Shown: in pieces, positions 11,841-24,282 of the stretch | Layout of the letters: each line of letters opens with the position of its first letter | How positions within the stretch are numbered: position 1 is the first letter of the stretch | NCBI RefSeq assembly: GCF_019703515.2 | Contig: NC_059373.1 | Coordinates: 12,559,281-12,623,280 of the forward strand | Length of the DNA: 64,000 bases | Direction: 5' to 3' | Origin: Myxocyprinus asiaticus | Lineage: Eukaryota > Chordata > Actinopteri > Cypriniformes > Catostomidae | Program-made: the position numbers and the translations under genes | Notes under the pieces: model-generated | Told to the model about the DNA's origin: nothing | The model's input: only the letters and a program-made list of their open reading frames with translations | Databases searched by the model: none

Positions 11841-12722
11841 GCCATTATTAATGACATACTGAATTTCTAATTAAATTAATGGCACTCGCATCTGTACAGT
11901 TTATGCAGCAATTTATTTATTCACCCTTTCATTGTGTAAGCTTGGATTTGGCATTTATTATACTCAATATTGAAATGGGAAAATAAAACACAAAACTAAT
12001 AGTCTACTAAATACAGATACAGTTAAGATATACTATAACAAATCAAATCCTTTCACAAGGCTCCACACTTCAGTAAGCATTATTTGTTGGGAATGTCACT
12101 GCATGTAGCATTCATTCGTACTAGACTGAGGAATAAGTTTTGGCCAAAATCTGAATCAAAACAATTTGAATACCAGATTTAGATAAGAATAAAGGCAAGC
12201 AGGATAGAAATCAATTTGACAATACAAGGAAGTGATTAACAGGAAGATACATGAAAATGGAAAACTTCATAAATGCTTAAGTAACAACAAATATATATGG
12301 AAAATGCCATTTAAAAAAATAAAATAAAAAATAGGTTTGACATACAAGAAAGGTATAACCGCACAAATATCAAAGTTTCAAACCCTAGAACTATGAAAGG
12401 GCTACAAAAAAAACAAATGTTACTTTTAAGTTAATGAATCTTGCATGAAGCAATGCCTCATTGAAAAGTAATGGGTGTATCCTTTAAAAGGTTTAATATG
12501 AAAAGGAAAAAAACACGTTTAAAAGTTTACACACACACATTAATGAACAGCAGGTGAACTCAAACACATTTTCTGCTTGTTTCAAACTCTTGTTTCTACT
12601 CGGTTAACTAGATTCAGTGTGAATTGTACATACTTTGCATTGTTTCAAGGAACACTACTGTTTATGCTCTTGATAAAATTTGCATTGTAAGTCCCTCCCT
12701 TATCTTTACTACAATTGGGAAG
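11841..12722 (-). other. adnp2: Probable adnp2 3' untranslated region
   Basis: AT-rich, no repeats recognised. Overlapping minus-strand AATAAA signals (revcomp of TTTATTTATT) at 11912-11921 would give an 800-base 3'UTR. Confidence 0.45.
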
Positions 12723-15700
12723 CTACTCTTGCTCCATTTCTGCTTCGGTCACCATTTCTGCTTCTTTCACTGTTTCTGCTTCTTTCACCGTTTCTGCTTC
12801 TTCTGTCTCAGTGACCATCTTCTCCGGCTCTATCTCTGGGATAAAAAGATCATGCTGGACTTTCATCAGCTCTGTCATATTAAAGCCTAATAGTACTACA
12901 GCCTTGGTTTTCTGCATATTCTTCATACACCTGGTACGTTTTCCACCAAACTGGCAAGCAACATCAGTTTTGTTAAGAAGTAAACGGCTACTCAGGGCAA
13001 CTATCTCCTTCTTGAGTGGGTAAGGCTGCGTATTGAAGTACTTGTTGACAAACTCACGACGTTCTTCAAAGGAGCGCACCTCCATTCCGGAAGGATCTAT
13101 TGCAAAGGTCACAGAGGGATCGATGATTATTTCAGGTGAAGGGGGAATCAGGCCAGCCAACCTATCTTTTTCTAGCTTTCTCTTCCTTGCCAACCGTTCT
13201 TCTCTCTCTCTCTTATTTGCCTCCATAGCTTCTCGAAAGGCTATTTCCAGCCGTAGCTGGCTCTGTAACTCTGCTTCCGTTTCTGGTGTTTTTATGGCAG
13301 GAACAGAGGCTTGGACTGAAGTTGGAGTTGGACCAGTGATCTGTTTAGGATGGGCTGGGTATGACACATATGCACTGTTCGCTTTGGGAGTAACAGCTAA
13401 TCCAGAACTCATTTTTTCAGCAACCTTGAGACTCTTAGGTGCACTGCGACATTTACCCAAGTGGACAATAATGGCCTTAGTAGTAGTCTTCCCAGTGTAT
13501 ACACCACCACAGTAGAGGCATCTGTACGATGGGGTTTTAAGTATAGCATGCAGAGTGGGCACAATGAAGTGCTTTTCTTTGAGGTGCATTTGATAGGCTT
13601 CCTTGTTCAGAAACTTCTCGGAGCAGAAGGGGCACTCTGTGTTATCAGGCTTGGGTGTGGACATTTTGGATGGTATGGGCGTCTTGCAAACAGCCTGAGG
13701 ATTGTTGGGCAACATCTTCAAAAAGATCAGATCGAGGGAGCTGGTGACCAACGCAAGATTGAGTTCTTTATCGCCCATTATTATTTTAGGAGCCGTGGTC
13801 CTAATGTCAAAATACGGGAAAAGCAGATTCCCTGCCTCATCGGTGTAAAGTCGGTATTCTCGTCGCATGAAGTCACAGTTGCTCTTTTGGGTCTGATTAT
13901 GTTCCATCTGTATGTGGTCAACAAGCTGCTTGATGGAGTAGAAAATCCCCGTACAAAACAAACAGAGCATCCCATGAAGCAGATGTTCGAAAACACCCCT
14001 TTCCGATATCAAGATCTTGCAAGTCAGGCATTTAACCGTCTTGTCTGGCATCTTTTTCAAGAAAGGAGCACGGGCAGCCAGGCCGAGCTTGGGCTTATTT
14101 GATGATTCTTTGTGAACCTCTGGATGGGACTCGTAGATATCAGATGGGAAGAGTTCATTACAGATAGGGCAGGTGATCCATTTCTTGGTTTGCTTGGGGA
14201 CTGGCAGGGCACTGTTTTGCTTGTTCTGCTGAGTAGCTGGGTTGTTCTGAGACACAGGCAACGGTGCTTTGCTGACTCCTTGGGAGTTATTTGACTGGAC
14301 TGATAAGACCTGCAAAGGTGCAAAAGTGTAGGTGGGTAAGCCATCGACTTTGTTGCCTGTTGGGATTAAATGACTCAGAAGGGACTGGGAAGTCATCATG
14401 GTGCCTCCTGGGCTCGGTTGGGGTAATCTTGGATTAACAAGTACGGATTGAGGAGCTGGTGGCCTAATAGTAGGTACATTAAGGCGCACACCTGGTGGTA
14501 GGACAATTTGGCGGGATATAGGTTGCAACTGTGGCTGACCAGGGAGGCCTACTCTAACGGACATCTGGTGGGGAGCTGCAGGAGGAGCAGCAGCAGATAA
14601 AGGTCTCCCAATTTGGGTGTTCTGAAAAGCCATTGGTACTCCAGGCCTCAGTAAGCCCTTCGCCTCAGCACTTGCAAGCTGAACCAGGGCAGAAGCTTGA
14701 GTGGGAAGAAATGGTTGGTTGGTTCCAGAGGCAGAAATGATAGCAGAGCCACCATTTTCTACTCTTTTGATTCCACCAGCAGCCAGTGTACCAGTTACTG
14801 CTGGCTGATCTTTCATCATTATGACAGCAGAAGTGCTGTGGGCTTTCGGTGCTAGAACAGGGTATTGTTTCTTACTTTCAGTTTCAAAAATTAGAGATCT
14901 GATATGCACATCCAGCTCCTTGTGCTTTTCTGAGGTTAGAAGATGATACAGTAGGTGTTCAGATGTCTCTGCTGATACATAACACTTCTTGCAGTAGAAT
15001 TTCTGAGAAATATCTCCCAAGGCACCAAGTTCCCTCGCCGATCTCTGCCCAGCATATTTGTTCAATGTGGAGGTGTAGTGATAAAGGAGAACATGCTTTT
15101 TCACACTGTACAAGAGAGTGTCTTGCAAATGACATCTTCGACACTGAAACGTGGTGCCGCTCACAGCTCTTGCAGGCAGTTGGGGGACTGCACCAGATTC
15201 TAACTTTGGGTCCTCGACGTGGAACAATTTGCAGTGCTTGGAAACCACCCTGGGGTGGGCAATAAACGGGCAGGAAGTACATGACGAAAGCTTGCATAGA
15301 CGCTCTTCTTCATCGTGGTAACGCTGAACATGGTTTCTGTAGGCATGCCAGGACCTTGCAGAGAACTCACATAAGCTGCAGCACAATCCTCGTGTCCGAT
15401 ACTCCCACTGAGGATGAAGAGGGGGAGATGGCTTGGTTAGAATTTCAGCCAATTTTTGTCACACAACATTGCTCATTGTTTAAACAGGTTTTGCTCCATA
15501 AAGCTAAGCACATTCAAAAAAAAGTTAAATTTTAAGATCACCTTCTTTATCCACCGCCCATCGAACCCATCAGATAAATCGCACCAGTCTGTGGCATCAA
15601 AAACATTGTCGCCTGGGTAGAATTCCTGGAGATCCTGTTTATAAGCAAGTAGAGGGATTTTAATGTAATTTAAGTGAAAAGGTTATTAGGTGTATTAGCT

Positions 15701-15855
15701 GTGGTCTGTCATGTTTCATTGTATGCGAATTACAAACATAATCATACCTTGGCATAACTAAGACATTCTTCAAGTCCAAATTCTCCAAGAATGTTTTTCA
15801 CTTTTTTTCTTGTTCTGCGGATCTTCTCCAACCCTCTGACTGGAAATTGATACAT
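12723..15855 (-). CDS. adnp2: Activity-dependent neuroprotector homeobox 2 (zinc-finger/homeobox protein)
   Basis: A nuclear, presumably chromatin-associated, transcription-factor-like protein. Coding exons are 15855-15748 (36 codons, MYQFPVRGLEKIRRTRKK), 15634-15542 (31 codons, DLQEFYPGDNVF) and the large last exon 15407-12723 (894 codons plus stop), together 961 residues against about 1130 in human. The N-terminus matches the ADNP family start (MFQ.PV..L..IRK). C2H2 fingers follow at about residues 76-100 (CCSLCEF), 107-130, 150-175 and 200-225, with another cluster in the middle (CPICNELFPSDIYESH, CPFCSEKFLNKEAYQMH). The motif LIPTGNKVDGLPTYTFAP points to ADNP2 rather than ADNP. A divergent homeodomain lies at about 846-903 (REFVNKYFNTQPYPLKKEI to GGKRTRCMKN). 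The C-terminus is a short acidic ETVKEA tandem repeat. An in-frame Met at 15452 is intronic and was rejected in favour of the acceptor at 15408. Confident on the gene, not on the fish a/b paralogue. Confidence 0.95.
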
Positions 15856-15865
15856 GATCCTACAC

Positions 15866-16089
15866 CTGAAAGAGAATCCGTCTGGAGATGTCATGATTTT
15901 GTGATGTTCTTCTTAAAATAAAAATAATAGTTTTCTTTAAATCTTCTTAAAATCATAATCATGCAAGTCCGCAATAAAAGCTCAGTGGCAGGTTTAGCGG
16001 CATTTTGTGTAACACTTCTTGTCAAATTGCTAAGGTTTGTTTCAGACTGGTATAAAATATTAGACTCAAATCCACTTTTTGAAGTCTAA

Positions 16090-16131
<42 letters not shown>

Positions 16132-16529
16132 TGCAACCACATTAATAACACTTATCCAAAGCACATACAATCAGTTTTTGGAAATGCATTTCTAAACTGT
16201 CAGATTAATACATTACACATACTATATAGTGAACAGCTCATTCATTTCCAAAAGAGCAAATTTGGAAAAAAAATATATTGCCAGAATCATGCTGATGATG
16301 CCTCCATCATTACTATGGAAACTGATATGGATGCACCGGATTTTGACCACACTGTCTGAACCATGGATCTGATTTCATCCCTGTGCAGATATTGTATTTG
16401 AAAAACAAATCACAATTGTATGTACTGTGAACAAAGCCTCAGATAACATGCCTAAAATGGTCTCTTGCTATTACACCAAGTAACAGTTAATCAAAAATGA
16501 TTTCCCATAGAGTTAAAAAGTCTAACACT
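15866..16529 (-). other. adnp2 5' intron, start
   Basis: The exon holding the adnp2 ATG begins at 15865 (acceptor ttctctttcag), so the gene continues upstream as a non-coding exon. This stretch is otherwise plain, apart from a (TA)n run at about 16093-16127. Confidence 0.55.
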
Positions 16530-17488
16530 CCGTTCACACTGCTGCTGACTATGGCCTAAATCAGATTTTTTATTTGATTTGATTTTGTGTGACACAGATC
16601 TGTTAACTGAATGACAATGGCTATGTTCAGACTGTCAATCCAAATCAGATTTTGTGTATCCTATCCGAATCCAATCTTCATGACTGACTGTCCGCAATGT
16701 GTATCGCAACTGATCAGATCCGATTTGTGTGTCCTGTGGTTATCTTTATTTTCTGGCATATCTGCACTGGTTGCTATATCAATGATGTTGCATCAGTAAG
16801 CAATTAAAAAAAAAAACATGGAGGGGAATGGAATAGAGATTTTAGCTTCTAACATGGCAATGTGTAGCTGCGGCGCTGGACTATGCCTTATATGAGGCAA
16901 CGGCAGAGACGGAGGAAGCTGGCATGCGCTGCTTTATTTCACTCTGACGTCTCCGCCTGGTATCACAGTTCAAAGCGGTGTGTGGTCCAGCCATCGATGA
17001 TGGGCTGTCGAACTTCAGATTGCGGGCAGGAAAATTCCATTAATAATATTCTCAGCTAGACCTACAGTACGCCACCACTGCCAGCATGTTTCCTACAACA
17101 ATGTGTGACGAATACCGTGTCAAAGTAGGGTGAAGAAGTGACATACAGCAAAAAGCCACTAGAGATCTGATCAGTGTTATTATAATTTTGGATTTTTAAT
17201 TTAGTTTTTATTTCCATTTTATTTTCAATTTGTCTTTACAATTTAGTTTAGATTTCACAGTTTGTCTGTTAGTTTTAGTTTAGTTTTCTCAGTGTTTTTT
17301 AGTTTCAGTTTAGTTCATTTTTATTTTAGTTTTAGTATTTTTTTATGGCTGCAAAGCTGAGCGTTTACTGGTGAAATTTAAAAAGTCTAACATCATTACG
17401 TTTCTCTGGGAAGTCTTGTGTTACATCTATCTAGTGGTATTTTCATGTTTAATGTGGATTGTAAATGTTGCAAATTGTATAACATAGG

Positions 17489-18325
17489 CAGGGCTCAACG
17501 CTAAGGATTTTTTCTACTGGCCCAGTCGGGCCAGCGCTTCAGATTTTTACTGGCCCTGCCAAAATTTTCACTGGCCCAACACAAAAATAATAAATAGCTG
17601 TTTTTACCATCATGGCTTTAAAAATGTCCAAACATAAATATTTTTTTACATATATTATGTTTTTAAGACAATGCCCCGCAAACTGAATCGCATGTATAAT
17701 TAGCAAGATATGATTTATGCCTTATGTAATCCCATATAAGCACTTTACAGATATAAATCAGCCATCCTGCCATTTACACATGAGTTTTTAAGCCAAGAGT
17801 TCTGTGGAGGAGATGATGGGTTTTCTGTCACCCGTTTAGTCATGCTGTCATGCGACTTTTGCCCATGTGTAGTGTATTCACACACAGGATCAAAGATTTA
17901 ATCACTGAGTTAAAGATGTGATTATTGGCTGAATTAAATAAACATATGAATCCCTGAGAAGAGACTTGCTACCAAATCGGTTGTGACGTGTAATATACAT
18001 TAGGGAGATATTAGACTTAATCTGTGAATTATATTCACATTCTTAACATAAAATCAGACAACCTAAAGACCAACAAAGACTGATGCACAAAGCACAGAAA
18101 CACCTGTACGGTCCAGAAATGAGAAATGTAACTGGTGTTTCATGAGGATGATATGAAGTAGACTGTTTTCCTTCTATTTTCTACACATTGGTAATAGCTG
18201 CTGCTAAGACACTTGGAAAAGAGCGAGGACAGTGCTAGGAAAGTGCGCTCTGTGTCTGCACGCGACTATGCCTTGGTGCGTCCAAATCTCTCTCACGCTG
18301 GCCCCGTCCTTATTGTCGAGCCCTG
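17489..18325. mobile_element. hAT-like non-autonomous element (CAGGGCTC ends)
   Basis: Inverted ends CAGGGCTCAACGCTAAGGA and CCTTATTGTCGAGCCCTG. The left part repeats ACTGGCCC several times. About 840 bases, no ORF. A clean target duplication was not seen. Confidence 0.6.
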
Positions 18326-18444
18326 ATAGGGCAAATACGGGCAAAGTGACAAAAGGCATTTAAGCTTGATCCACATTGTATCCATATGTATTTCATTAAA
18401 TGATTATTAATCATTTACTAAACTAATCTTTGGGGAGTATACAA

Positions 18445-19160
18445 TTAAAGGGTTAGGTCACCCAAAAAAAATGTAAATTCTCTAATCATTTACTCAACCT
18501 CATGCCATCCCAGATGTATATTGTTTACTTTCTTCTGCAGAACACAAATGAAGATATTTAGAAGAATATTTCAGCTCTGTAGGTCCTCACAATGCAATTA
18601 AATAGGGGCCAAAACTCTGAAGCTCCAAAAAGCACAAAAGCACCATAAAAGTTTTGCATACAACTCCAGTGGTTAAATCCATGTCTTTAGAAGCAATATG
18701 ATAGGTGTGAGTGAGAAACAGATTAATATTTCAGTCCTTTTTTACTGTAAATCTTGACATCAGCAGTCTTCTTGGCAATCATGATTTCAGGCTCGATTAT
18801 ATTTCCCAGCCCCCTCTAGCACTCTGTGAACTGTACTAATAAGTGTAATCAAGCTTGAAATCATGATTGTTCCTGCAGACTGCAATTGCAAGACGTACAG
18901 TGAAAAAACAGATTAGATCACTTCAGAAGACATGGATTAAAATACTGGAGTCTTATGGATGATTTTTGTGCTGCCTTTATGTGCTTTTTAGAGCTTCAAA
19001 GTTTCAGACCCCATTCACTTGCATTGTATGGACGAACAGAGCTGAAATATTCTTCTAAAAATCTTTGTGTTCAGCTGAAGAAAGTCTTATACATCTGGGA
19101 TGGCATGAGGGTGAGTCAATGATTAGAGAGTTTAAATTTTTGGGTCAACTATCCCTTTAA
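18445..19160. mobile_element. TTAA fold-back element, full copy
   Basis: TTAAAGGGTTAGGTCACCC at the left and GGGTCAACTATCCCTTTAA at the right. The two arms of about 300 bases are imperfect reverse complements (CATGCCATCCCAGATGT versus ACATCTGGGATGGCATG). TTAA at both ends. Confidence 0.85.
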
Positions 19161-19350
19161 CTTTTTGAGGTTTAAAATTGATGATTTTACTTTGGAATGT
19201 GTGGCATAACTCATTTATTTTCCCACAAAAGCAATGGTAAAGAAAATGACAGAAATTTGAGGTAAATCTAGTTAAGCTTATAAACAAGTAAAAGTGAACT
19301 TAATGTTATGATGTGAAAGTGTAGAAGAATATATAAAAATGTATTTCATA

Positions 19351-19363
19351 TATATATACACAC

Positions 19364-19422
<59 letters not shown>

Positions 19423-19425
19423 CAT

Positions 19426-19466
<41 letters not shown>
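19351..19466. repeat. Compound (TA)n/(CA)n microsatellite
   Basis: Alternating blocks of TA and CA dinucleotides directly beside the Tc1 left end. They create the tyrosine/isoleucine and cysteine/valine ORFs that are not genes. Confidence 0.95.
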
Positions 19467-19470
<4 letters not shown>

Positions 19471-20703
19471 ATATTGCCAAAAGCATTCGCTCATCTGCCT
19501 TTAGACGCATATGAACTTAAGTGATATCCCATTTTTAATCCATAGGGTTTAATATGACGTCGGCCCACCCTTTGCAGCTATAACAGCTTCAACTCTTCTG
19601 GGAAGGCTTTCCACAAGGTTTAGGAGTGTGTTTATGGGAATTTTTGACCATTCATCCAGAAGCGCATTTGTGAGGTCAGACACTGATGTTGGACGAGAAG
19701 GCCTGGCTCGCAGTCTTCGCTCTAATTCATCCCAAAGGTGCTCTATCGGGTTGAGGTCAGGACTCTGTGCAGGCCAGTCAAGTTCTTCCACACCAAACTC
19801 GCTCATCCATGTCTTTATGGACCTTGCTTTGTGCACTGGTGCGCAGTCATGTTGGAACAGGAAGGGGCCATCCCCAAACTGTTCCCACAAAGTTGGGAGC
19901 ATGGAATTGTCCAAAATCTCTTGGTATGCTGAAGCATTCAGAGTTCCTTTCACTGGAACTAAGGGGCCAAGCCCAGCTCCTGAAAAACAACCCCACACCA
20001 TAATCCCCCTCCACCAAACTTCACAGTTGGCACAATGCAGTCAGACAAGTACCGTTCTCCTGGCAACCGCCAAACCCAGACTTGTCCATCAGATTGCCAG
20101 ATGGAGAAGCGTGATTCGTCACTCCAGAGAACGCGTCTCCACTGCTCTAGAGTCCAGTGGCGGCGTGCTTTACACCACTGCATCCGACACTTTGCATTGC
20201 ACTTGGTGATGTATGGCTTGGATGCAGCTGCTCGGCAATGGAAACCCATTCCATGAAGCTCTCTACGCACTGTTCTTGAACTAATCTGAAGGCCACATGA
20301 ACTTTGGAGTTCTGTAGCGATTGACTCTGCAGAAAGTTGGCGACCTCTGCGCACTATGCGCCTCAGCATCCGCTGACCATTTTACGTGGCCTACCACTTC
20401 GTGGCTGAGTTGCTGTCATTCCCAATCGCTTCCACTTTGTTATAATACCACTGACAGTTGACTGTGGAATATTTAGTAGCAAGGAAATTTCACGACTGGA
20501 CTTGTTGCACAGGTGGCATCCTATCACAGTACCACGCTGGAATTCACTGAGCTCCTGAGAGCGGCCCATTCTTTCACAAATGTTTGTAGAAGCAGTCTGC
20601 ATGCCTAGGTGCTTCATTTTATACACCTGTGGCCATGGAAGTGATTGGAACACCTGAATTCAATTATTTGGATGGGTGAGCGAATACTTTTGGCAATATA
20701 GCG
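19467..20703 (-). mobile_element. Tc1-like transposon (CACTATATTGCCAAAAG family)
   Basis: Left end CACTATATTGCCAAAAGC and right end CTTTTGGCAATATAGCG bound 1,237 bases, the right end followed by TA. The left TA is absorbed in a CA repeat. It carries a nearly full-length decayed transposase on the minus strand. Confidence 0.92.
19549..20569 (-). pseudogene. Near-complete Tc1 transposase with frameshifts
   Basis: Translation from about 20569 gives MGRSQELSEFQRGTVIG, then a helix-turn-helix (SREISLLLNIPQSTVSGII), then GRPRK, the second HTH (ISSRTVRRELHGMGF), the catalytic VLWSDESRFSIW (first Asp), [12 protein letters not shown] (second Asp) and [18 protein letters not shown] (third acidic residue). 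It ends [10 protein letters not shown]. At least two frame changes (near 20375 and 19980) split it into three ORFs. The catalytic residues are all present, so loss is by frameshift rather than by active-site mutation. Confidence 0.9.
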
Positions 20704-21432
20704 TACATATATTCTAGAGAATCATTTTTCCTCTATCCCACTTTACCAGTAGGCCCTGCTGCTTAAACACATCTGGGATTTTGTCAAAAGAGGATATTCA
20801 AAGATTCTTCTTCCCAGTATTGAATGTTTCTTAATTTGTTCCTTTGACTAAGGTAGAAGACATCTTAAGCTTTCTTCAAAGTTATAATGTGTCGTTTGGA
20901 TCACAATTCAAAGGGTCAATAAAATTTTTTTTAAAAATTGTCCCACTTTGCCCATGTTCACCATATTATGTCAAAAACTAAAACTAAAATGAATGAGATC
21001 ATTTGTATTTTATTTTAGTTAGTTTTGGAGTTATGAAAAAGTATTTGTTTAGTTTCAGTTTTTTTACAATAATTGTATTTTTTATTTTAGTTAGTTTTCA
21101 TTTTAGTTTTCATTAACTATAATAACACTGGATAAAAGCTGTCAGATTGAAATGGTTTCCAGAAATGTGATTTGAATAGGATTATATGAATGTAGCTTGA
21201 AACGGATTTATAAAAAATTTATTTCATGTGATTTTTTGCCTAAATATGATCGGATTCCAATCGGATATGCACAAAAATCGTATCTGGACTGACAACCTGA
21301 ATATAGCAAATCTGAACTGCAACAAGTGCTTTGAATCTGACATTTCCAAATCCAATCTTGGGCACTTTTATATGTGGAAATAAATCGGATACGTATCTGA
21401 TCTTTTTCCAATGTGTCTTCAGTGTGAACAGC

Positions 21433-21865
21433 CAGGTCAAATTTAATGTTTTTTGTTTTTTTTTTACACCAATCAAACTCAACAATCATTATAATTGCGC
21501 ACTTTATTTACCGTGTGATATGCCTGTTTTGGCTGAAAACTTTTAATTTCACGTCATATCTTTTCTAGTTAATGCATTCAGTTTCCTTTTAAGAAAATAA
21601 AATTATAAGTAGGCTTCAAAAGTTATGTTCAGCCGTTCGTTTGAATTTCACAGTAAAATAAGTGCATAAAAACATGCAGAATTAGATTTAGCCTATGTAA
21701 CACCACGCTTTGCTCATGTCACTCATGCAGAAAACAGCGGGCTCCAGACAGCCAAATGACTGTTTTAGTTCCCACATCACAGAATTGCTTGATTTAGATT
21801 GTTATTCAAAAACAAGATAGAAAGCCAAAGACAGCTGATAGCTCATTAATCAAGTATTTAATATA
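21433..21865. other. Unassigned AT-rich interval
   Basis: No exon, repeat ends or RNA gene recognised. Confidence 0.4.
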
Positions 21866-22281
21866 TACACCGATCAGCCACAACATTAAAACCACCTGCC
21901 TAGTGTCTAATATTGTGTAGGTCCCCCTTGAGCTGCCAAAACAGCGCCAACCCGCATCTCAGAATAGCATTCTGAGATGATATTCTTCTCACCACAATTG
22001 TACAGAGCAGTTATCTGAGTTACTGTAGACTTTGTCAGTTCAAACCAGTCTGGCTATTTTCTGTTGACCCCACTCATCAACAGACTGGCTGATTAGATAA
22101 TCGCATTGATGATTGTTGGTGCCAGATGGGCTGGTTTGAGTATGTCTGTAACTGCTGATCTCCTGGGATTTTCACACACAACAGTCTCTAGAATTTACTC
22201 TGAATGGTGCCAAAAACAAAAAACAACCAGACCTACACAATATTAGGCAGGTGGTTTTAATGTTGTGGCTGATCGGGGTGT
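21866..22281. mobile_element. Fold-back DNA element (ACACCGATCAGCCACAACAT ends)
   Basis: The left end ACACCGATCAGCCACAACAT is matched inverted at the right (ATGTTGTGGCTGATCGGGGT). The next bases (TAAAACCACCTGCC / GGCAGGTGGTTTTA) and the GTGTAGG motif also pair, giving arms of about 50 bases. About 415 bases, no coding capacity. Much of the longer family consensus is deleted internally. Confidence 0.8.
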
Positions 22282-22458
22282 GTCCTGGTTATTACACTCA
22301 CACACACACACGGCCAAAAGTTTGGAATAATGTACAGATTTTGCTCTTATGGAAAGAAATTGGTATTTTTATTCACCAAAGTGGCATTCAACTGATCACA
22401 ATGTATAGTCAGGACATTAATAACGTGAAAAATTACTATTACAATTTGAAAAGATTTT

Positions 22459-24282
22459 TCAGAACTTCTTAAAATACTTCAAAGGATTCTCATCAAAAAA
22501 TCCTCCACATGCAGCAATATCAGCTTTGCAGATCCTTGGCATTCTAGCTGTCAATTTGTCCAGGTACTCAGGTGACATTTCACCCCACACTTCCTGTAGC
22601 ACTTGCCATAGATGTGGCTGTCTTGTCGGGCACTTCTCATGCACCTTACAGTCTAGCTGATCCCACAAAAGCTCAATGGGGTTAAGATCCATAACACTCT
22701 TTTCCAATTATCTGTTGTCCGATGTCTGTTTCTTTGCCCACTCTAAACATTTTCTTTTTGTTTTTCTGTTTCAAATGTGGCTTTGTCTTTGCAGTTCTTC
22801 CCATAAGGCCTGCACCCCTGAGTCCTCTCTTTACTGTTGTACATGAAACTGGTGTTGAGCGGGTAGAATTCAATGAAGCTGTCAGCTGAGGACATGTGAG
22901 GCATCTATTTCTCAAACTAGAGACTCTGATGTTCTTATCCTCTTGTTTAGTTGTACATCTGGCCTTCCACATCTCTTTCTGTCCTTGTTAGAGCCAGTTG
23001 TTCTTTGTCTTTGAAGACTGTAGTGTACACTACGGCTGGGCGATATGACGATATAGTGTCAATCGACAGAGATTTTTCTATATCACAATATGTAAATATC
23101 CATGTGCGCAGTGTGACCATATCTATCAGTGGGCATGCTTCACGTGAAACTGAAACCAGGCTTGAGCAGGGAATGAATTTGCCAGTTATTTGTGCACGCT
23201 GGTTTAACGCCAGATTCACTAAAGGAATTAAGCAGATCAGGCAACGGCGCAAACGCGCCCACAAACTCGTGGCTGATTCTTTGCTATTCTGATTTTGTGG
23301 GATGGTTCCGAGCGCTCTATATCAGAGGAGGCAGAAGTCCACCGTGATCTGACTGACACACTGCCGGGACAGCATCACTGTGATCCAGACACTTGAATCA
23401 TCTCTTTAACATGCCGAGGTGAGCTTGACTACACCGCACATCAGTATGTCTCCATCAATTGATGAATTTTTGCTAATGTGATCAAAAGAAAAGTTAAGAA
23501 AATGAAGGGGAGATTGTTATTAAAACAGGTGCGACATCTGGGTCACAAAAATGACAAAGATTAATCTGCAAATTGTCACACGACGATAATCACTTAATAC
23601 AAACAATCTGTTTTACCACCTTAAAATGAAGCACGCTAAAGAATATTATAAAAGCCAAAAGGTGAGCTTTGCATTCATTCTTTTTTTTCTCAAGACGTTT
23701 ATAAATACATTTTACATATATTTTTGACAAGACATGTTATTTTCGTTGCGTATTTTTTACTAAAATGATGTAATATTTTCTTTGTTACTTTTGCTTTGAA
23801 AAGATCTTCAGTTTCTTGAGGAAATTTTATAATAAATCTGATCAACAAAATATCAGACTAAAATGTGACAATGTGAAAGTGAGTATATGGTAATGTTGAT
23901 TTAAAACTGAGTGTTTATTTTTAACTTTGTCATGTTCTAAATAAAGTTACAATTATATAAGAGGAATTAGTTTTCATTTAAAAAGTATTTATTTCACTGA
24001 CAGGTTTTCCAAAAATAGGCATTACAATATGGTTATTTATTATATTAACCATTTTTTATTGGTTTTCCAGAAAAAAGAACTACAATATCGCAAAATATCG
24101 TTATTGTGATCTAAAATGACTCATATCGTAATATAAGATTTTGGTCATATCGCCCACCCCTAGTATACACTTTTGTATGAAATCTTCAGTTTTTTGGCAA
24201 TTTCAAGCATCGTATCGCCTTCATTCCTCAAAACAATGATTAACTGACGAGAATTTAGAGAAAGCTGTTTCATTTTTGCCAT
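22459..24282 (-). pseudogene. Tc1 transposase interrupted by a hAT insertion
   Basis: On the minus strand the N-terminus is at about 24282 (MAKMKQLSLNSRQLIIVLRN, followed by a helix-turn-helix ending KSVYTT). The hAT element lies between it and the remainder (the TCTTCAAAGACAAAG frame, then KRIRTSESLV-type sequence, RNRCLTCPQLTASLN and MDLNPIELLWDQLDCKV). The DDE core is partly deleted and the last catalytic residue region is present (NPIELLWD). Confidence 0.82.
23031..24162. mobile_element. hAT-like element inserted in the Tc1 transposase
   Basis: Ends TACGGCTGGGCGATATGACG and CATATCGCCCACCCCTA are imperfect inverted repeats. It is flanked by gtgtacac (23023-23030) and gtatacac (24163-24170), an 8-bp target duplication with one mismatch, characteristic of hAT. 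1,132 bases. The region 23290-23420 looks like a 5' exon (CTCTATATCA, then ATGCCGAG|gtgagc) and may be the remnant of the parental transposase promoter and first exon. Confidence 0.82.

Larger units (their letters stand above)
17172..21130. mobile_element. Second-level element with TAGTTTTAGTTT arms
   Basis: Ends CAGTGTTATTATAATTTTGG and CTATAATAACACTG are inverted repeats. The left arm (17172-17345) and right arm (20940-21130) are built of TTTAGTTTTAG-like repeats. It has itself received three further insertions (17489-18325, 18445-19160, 19467-20703). Confidence 0.65.
16530..21432. mobile_element. Outer element of a four-level nest
   Basis: Outer arms begin CGTTCACACTG (16530) and end CAGTGTGAACAG (about 21421-21432). 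Both arms are rich in ATCCGATTTG / CAAATCGGAT variants in inverted orientation (16560-16730 and 21180-21420). All of 17172-21130 was inserted later. No transposase of this family is visible. Confidence 0.6.

Noticed and set aside
13033..14344. Long plus- and minus-strand ORFs of 95-213 aa overlapping adnp2
   Set aside because: They are shadow frames of the adnp2 exon with no recognisable domain.
15408..15452. Upstream in-frame Met (MAEILTKPSPPLHPQ) as the adnp2 start
   Set aside because: It lies before a clear acceptor (cttcatcctcag at 15408), and the two upstream exons (15542-15634, 15748-15855) join in frame and restore the conserved family N-terminus.
19278..19524. ORFs of alternating Cys/Val and Tyr/Ile
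   Set aside because: Translation of a TA/CA microsatellite.
19628..20256. Plus-strand ORFs (193, 78 and 73 aa) over the Tc1 at 19467-20703
   Set aside because: They are antisense to the transposase, whose conserved motifs read on the minus strand.
22951..23292. 113-aa plus-strand ORF as a host gene
   Set aside because: It crosses the Tc1-hAT junction at 23031, so the frame is accidental.
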